A stretch of DNA of 6,484 bases. Source: an uncultured Collinsella sp. GTDB lineage: Bacteria; Actinomycetota; Coriobacteriia; Coriobacteriales; Coriobacteriaceae. The stretch spans positions 1 through 6,484 of the forward strand of contig CALHDP010000042.1 in NCBI GenBank assembly GCA_938023085.1, written 5' to 3'. Positions 5,564 through 6,484 of the stretch are shown one piece after another. Within the stretch, counting starts at the first letter, position 1. Each line of letters opens with the position of its first letter. Made by a program: the position numbers and the translations under genes. Under the pieces are notes generated by a model. The model ran no database searches. It was not told the origin of the DNA and was given only the letters and a program-made list of their open reading frames with translations.

Positions 5564-6484
5564 GGTGTCCTCCAACTTGGTCGTTGCGTTCGCGCGCGGT
5601 GGCGCCGGCGGTAAAGCTTAATCCCTTGACCAGGGCGTTCTTGCCGTACTTGCCCTTTACGGCCAGGACGGCGCGCGCCAGGTCGCGCTCGCGCTCATTG
5701 GCCTCGACATCGCTAAACAGATCGACGGTGGCAAATTCCTCGGGCATCAGATTGCCAAAGCCCAGATTGATGCGCTTGACCGGTCGCTTGGGGTCGACCG
5801 TTTGCGCCCAAAGGTCATCGAAATACCCCATGATCTTCTTAAACGAATTGGTGCGCTCGGGCAGCTTGCGCGAGGCGTTGGAGTGTGCAAAGAGCGCGGC
5901 GTAGCCACCGCGCGGCTTGCCGCCGTGCTCGCCCACAAAGATGCCGTCAATTGCCTGAGCCTCTCGTACCAAACGCCGGCGTTCATCGTCACGCTGAACG
6001 GGCTTGGGCGCGCGGGGCGCGAGCTCGGGGCCGGCGGTTGCGGCGGGTTCGATGCTCGATGTGCTTGAGCGCAGGTGCCCACAACCATCTATATATTGCG
6101 CCGTTCCGCTGGCATCGAGCCGTCGGATGTCGGCGCGCTCGCTTGCATAGCCCACAAAGAGCGAGATGCTGTCGCAGACCACGTGCTTATCGACCAAGTC
6201 CAACACGGCGGCATCGACCATCTCGCGCAAAACCGTATAGGCCTGCTCATAGGCATAGCCCTTCGAGAGCACCTGTCCTGTGGTAGTCGAGGTCGCCTGC
6301 GGGCGATAAGCTTGGATATCGGCGATGGTTGTCGGCTCACGCCCGAAGGCGTGGTCGATAAGATATTCGGCATTGACGCCGAGTTCGTCGTAGAGCAGGT
6401 TCTCGTCGAGTGCGGCGACGCCCATCAGGTCGTAGACGCCGTATTTCTCGAGACGGGCCGCCACGCCGGGGCCGATGCCCCAGA
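5556..6484 (-). CDS. Y-family DNA polymerase, UvrX/YqjW type (C-terminal part; 5' end outside window)
   Basis: The visible 308 residues are the C-terminal part of a translesion DNA polymerase; the catalytic palm and fingers lie beyond the right edge. The fragment opens with the helix-hairpin-helix WGIGPGVAARLEKYG (1-15). The little-finger region follows, including TSTTTGQVLSKGYAYEQA (about 64-81) and CDSISLFVGYA. A roughly 85-residue Pro/Ala/Arg-rich insertion separates that strand from SRKLPERTNS. The ending has TVDPKRPVKRINLGFGNL, ATVDLF and KGKYGKNALVKG through TARERNDQVGGHRA, characteristic of the UvrX/YqjW branch. The stop overlaps the YolD start by 8 bases. Such polymerases copy past damaged bases and are often induced by DNA damage; the controlling promoter is outside the window. 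The apparent GTG at 6464 lies inside the HhH motif and is not a real start. Confidence 0.9.
   Translation of the reverse strand, partial: WGIGPGVAARLEKYGVYDLMGVAALDENLLYDELGVNAEYLIDHAFGREPTTIADIQAYRPQATSTTTGQVLSKGYAYEQAYTVLREMVDAAVLDLVDKHVVCDSISLFVGYASERADIRRLDASGTAQYIDGCGHLRSSTSSIEPAATAGPELAPRAPKPVQRDDERRRLVREAQAIDGIFVGEHGGKPRGGYAALFAHSNASRKLPERTNSFKKIMGYFDDLWAQTVDPKRPVKRINLGFGNLMPEEFATVDLFSDVEANERERDLARAVLAVKGKYGKNALVKGLSFTAGATARERNDQVGGHRA

Noticed and set aside
5885..6286. Arg/Pro-rich plus-strand frame opposite the polymerase
   Set aside because: Low-complexity mirror of the polymerase insertion, with no start signal.

Overview
This window reads as a contig end from a high-GC, host-associated actinobacterium of the Coriobacteriia, most likely Collinsella or a close relative. 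That assignment is inferred from protein style, codon use and gene content; there is no rRNA or marker gene to confirm it. The first 13 bases match the 3' tail of an Illumina adapter, so the left edge is a sequencing or assembly artefact, not genomic sequence. The right edge cuts through a gene.

Bases 14-3308 (+ strand) hold a complete polar amino-acid ABC importer. A promoter and short leader precede a family-3 substrate-binding lipoprotein. A hairpin that looks like a partial terminator follows. Then come a permease with an unusual secreted beta-rich N-terminal domain and, tightly coupled, a GlnQ/HisP-type ATPase. A strong hairpin terminator ends the unit. The lipoprotein captures the substrate outside the membrane, the permease forms the channel and the ATPase powers it. 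The internal hairpin would let the binding protein be made in excess.

Bases 3380-4726 hold a minus-strand pair, a DUF3793 protein followed by a short-chain flavodoxin, driven by a near-consensus promoter. The shared 5' intergenic region also serves a divergent plus-strand gene.

Bases 4727-5340 (+ strand) hold that divergent gene: a small membrane-anchored heavy-metal-associated (HMA) protein. A CsoR-like copper-operator palindrome lies just before it. Its best terminator is a perfect 13-bp hairpin plus T-run, located about 200 bases downstream inside the oppositely oriented yolD-like gene.

Bases 5138-6484 (- strand) hold a translesion-synthesis cassette: the C-terminal part of a Y-family DNA polymerase (UvrX/YqjW type) overlapping a YolD-like gene by 8 bases. 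The polymerase carries a roughly 85-residue insertion in its little-finger region.

No tRNA, rRNA, CRISPR array, insertion sequence or prophage structural gene was recognised. No stretch over 300 bases lacks a gene. I see no clearly new multi-gene system. The most unusual items are the permease fusion, the terminator antisense within yolD, and the metal/redox gene cluster with its putative metal-responsive sites.
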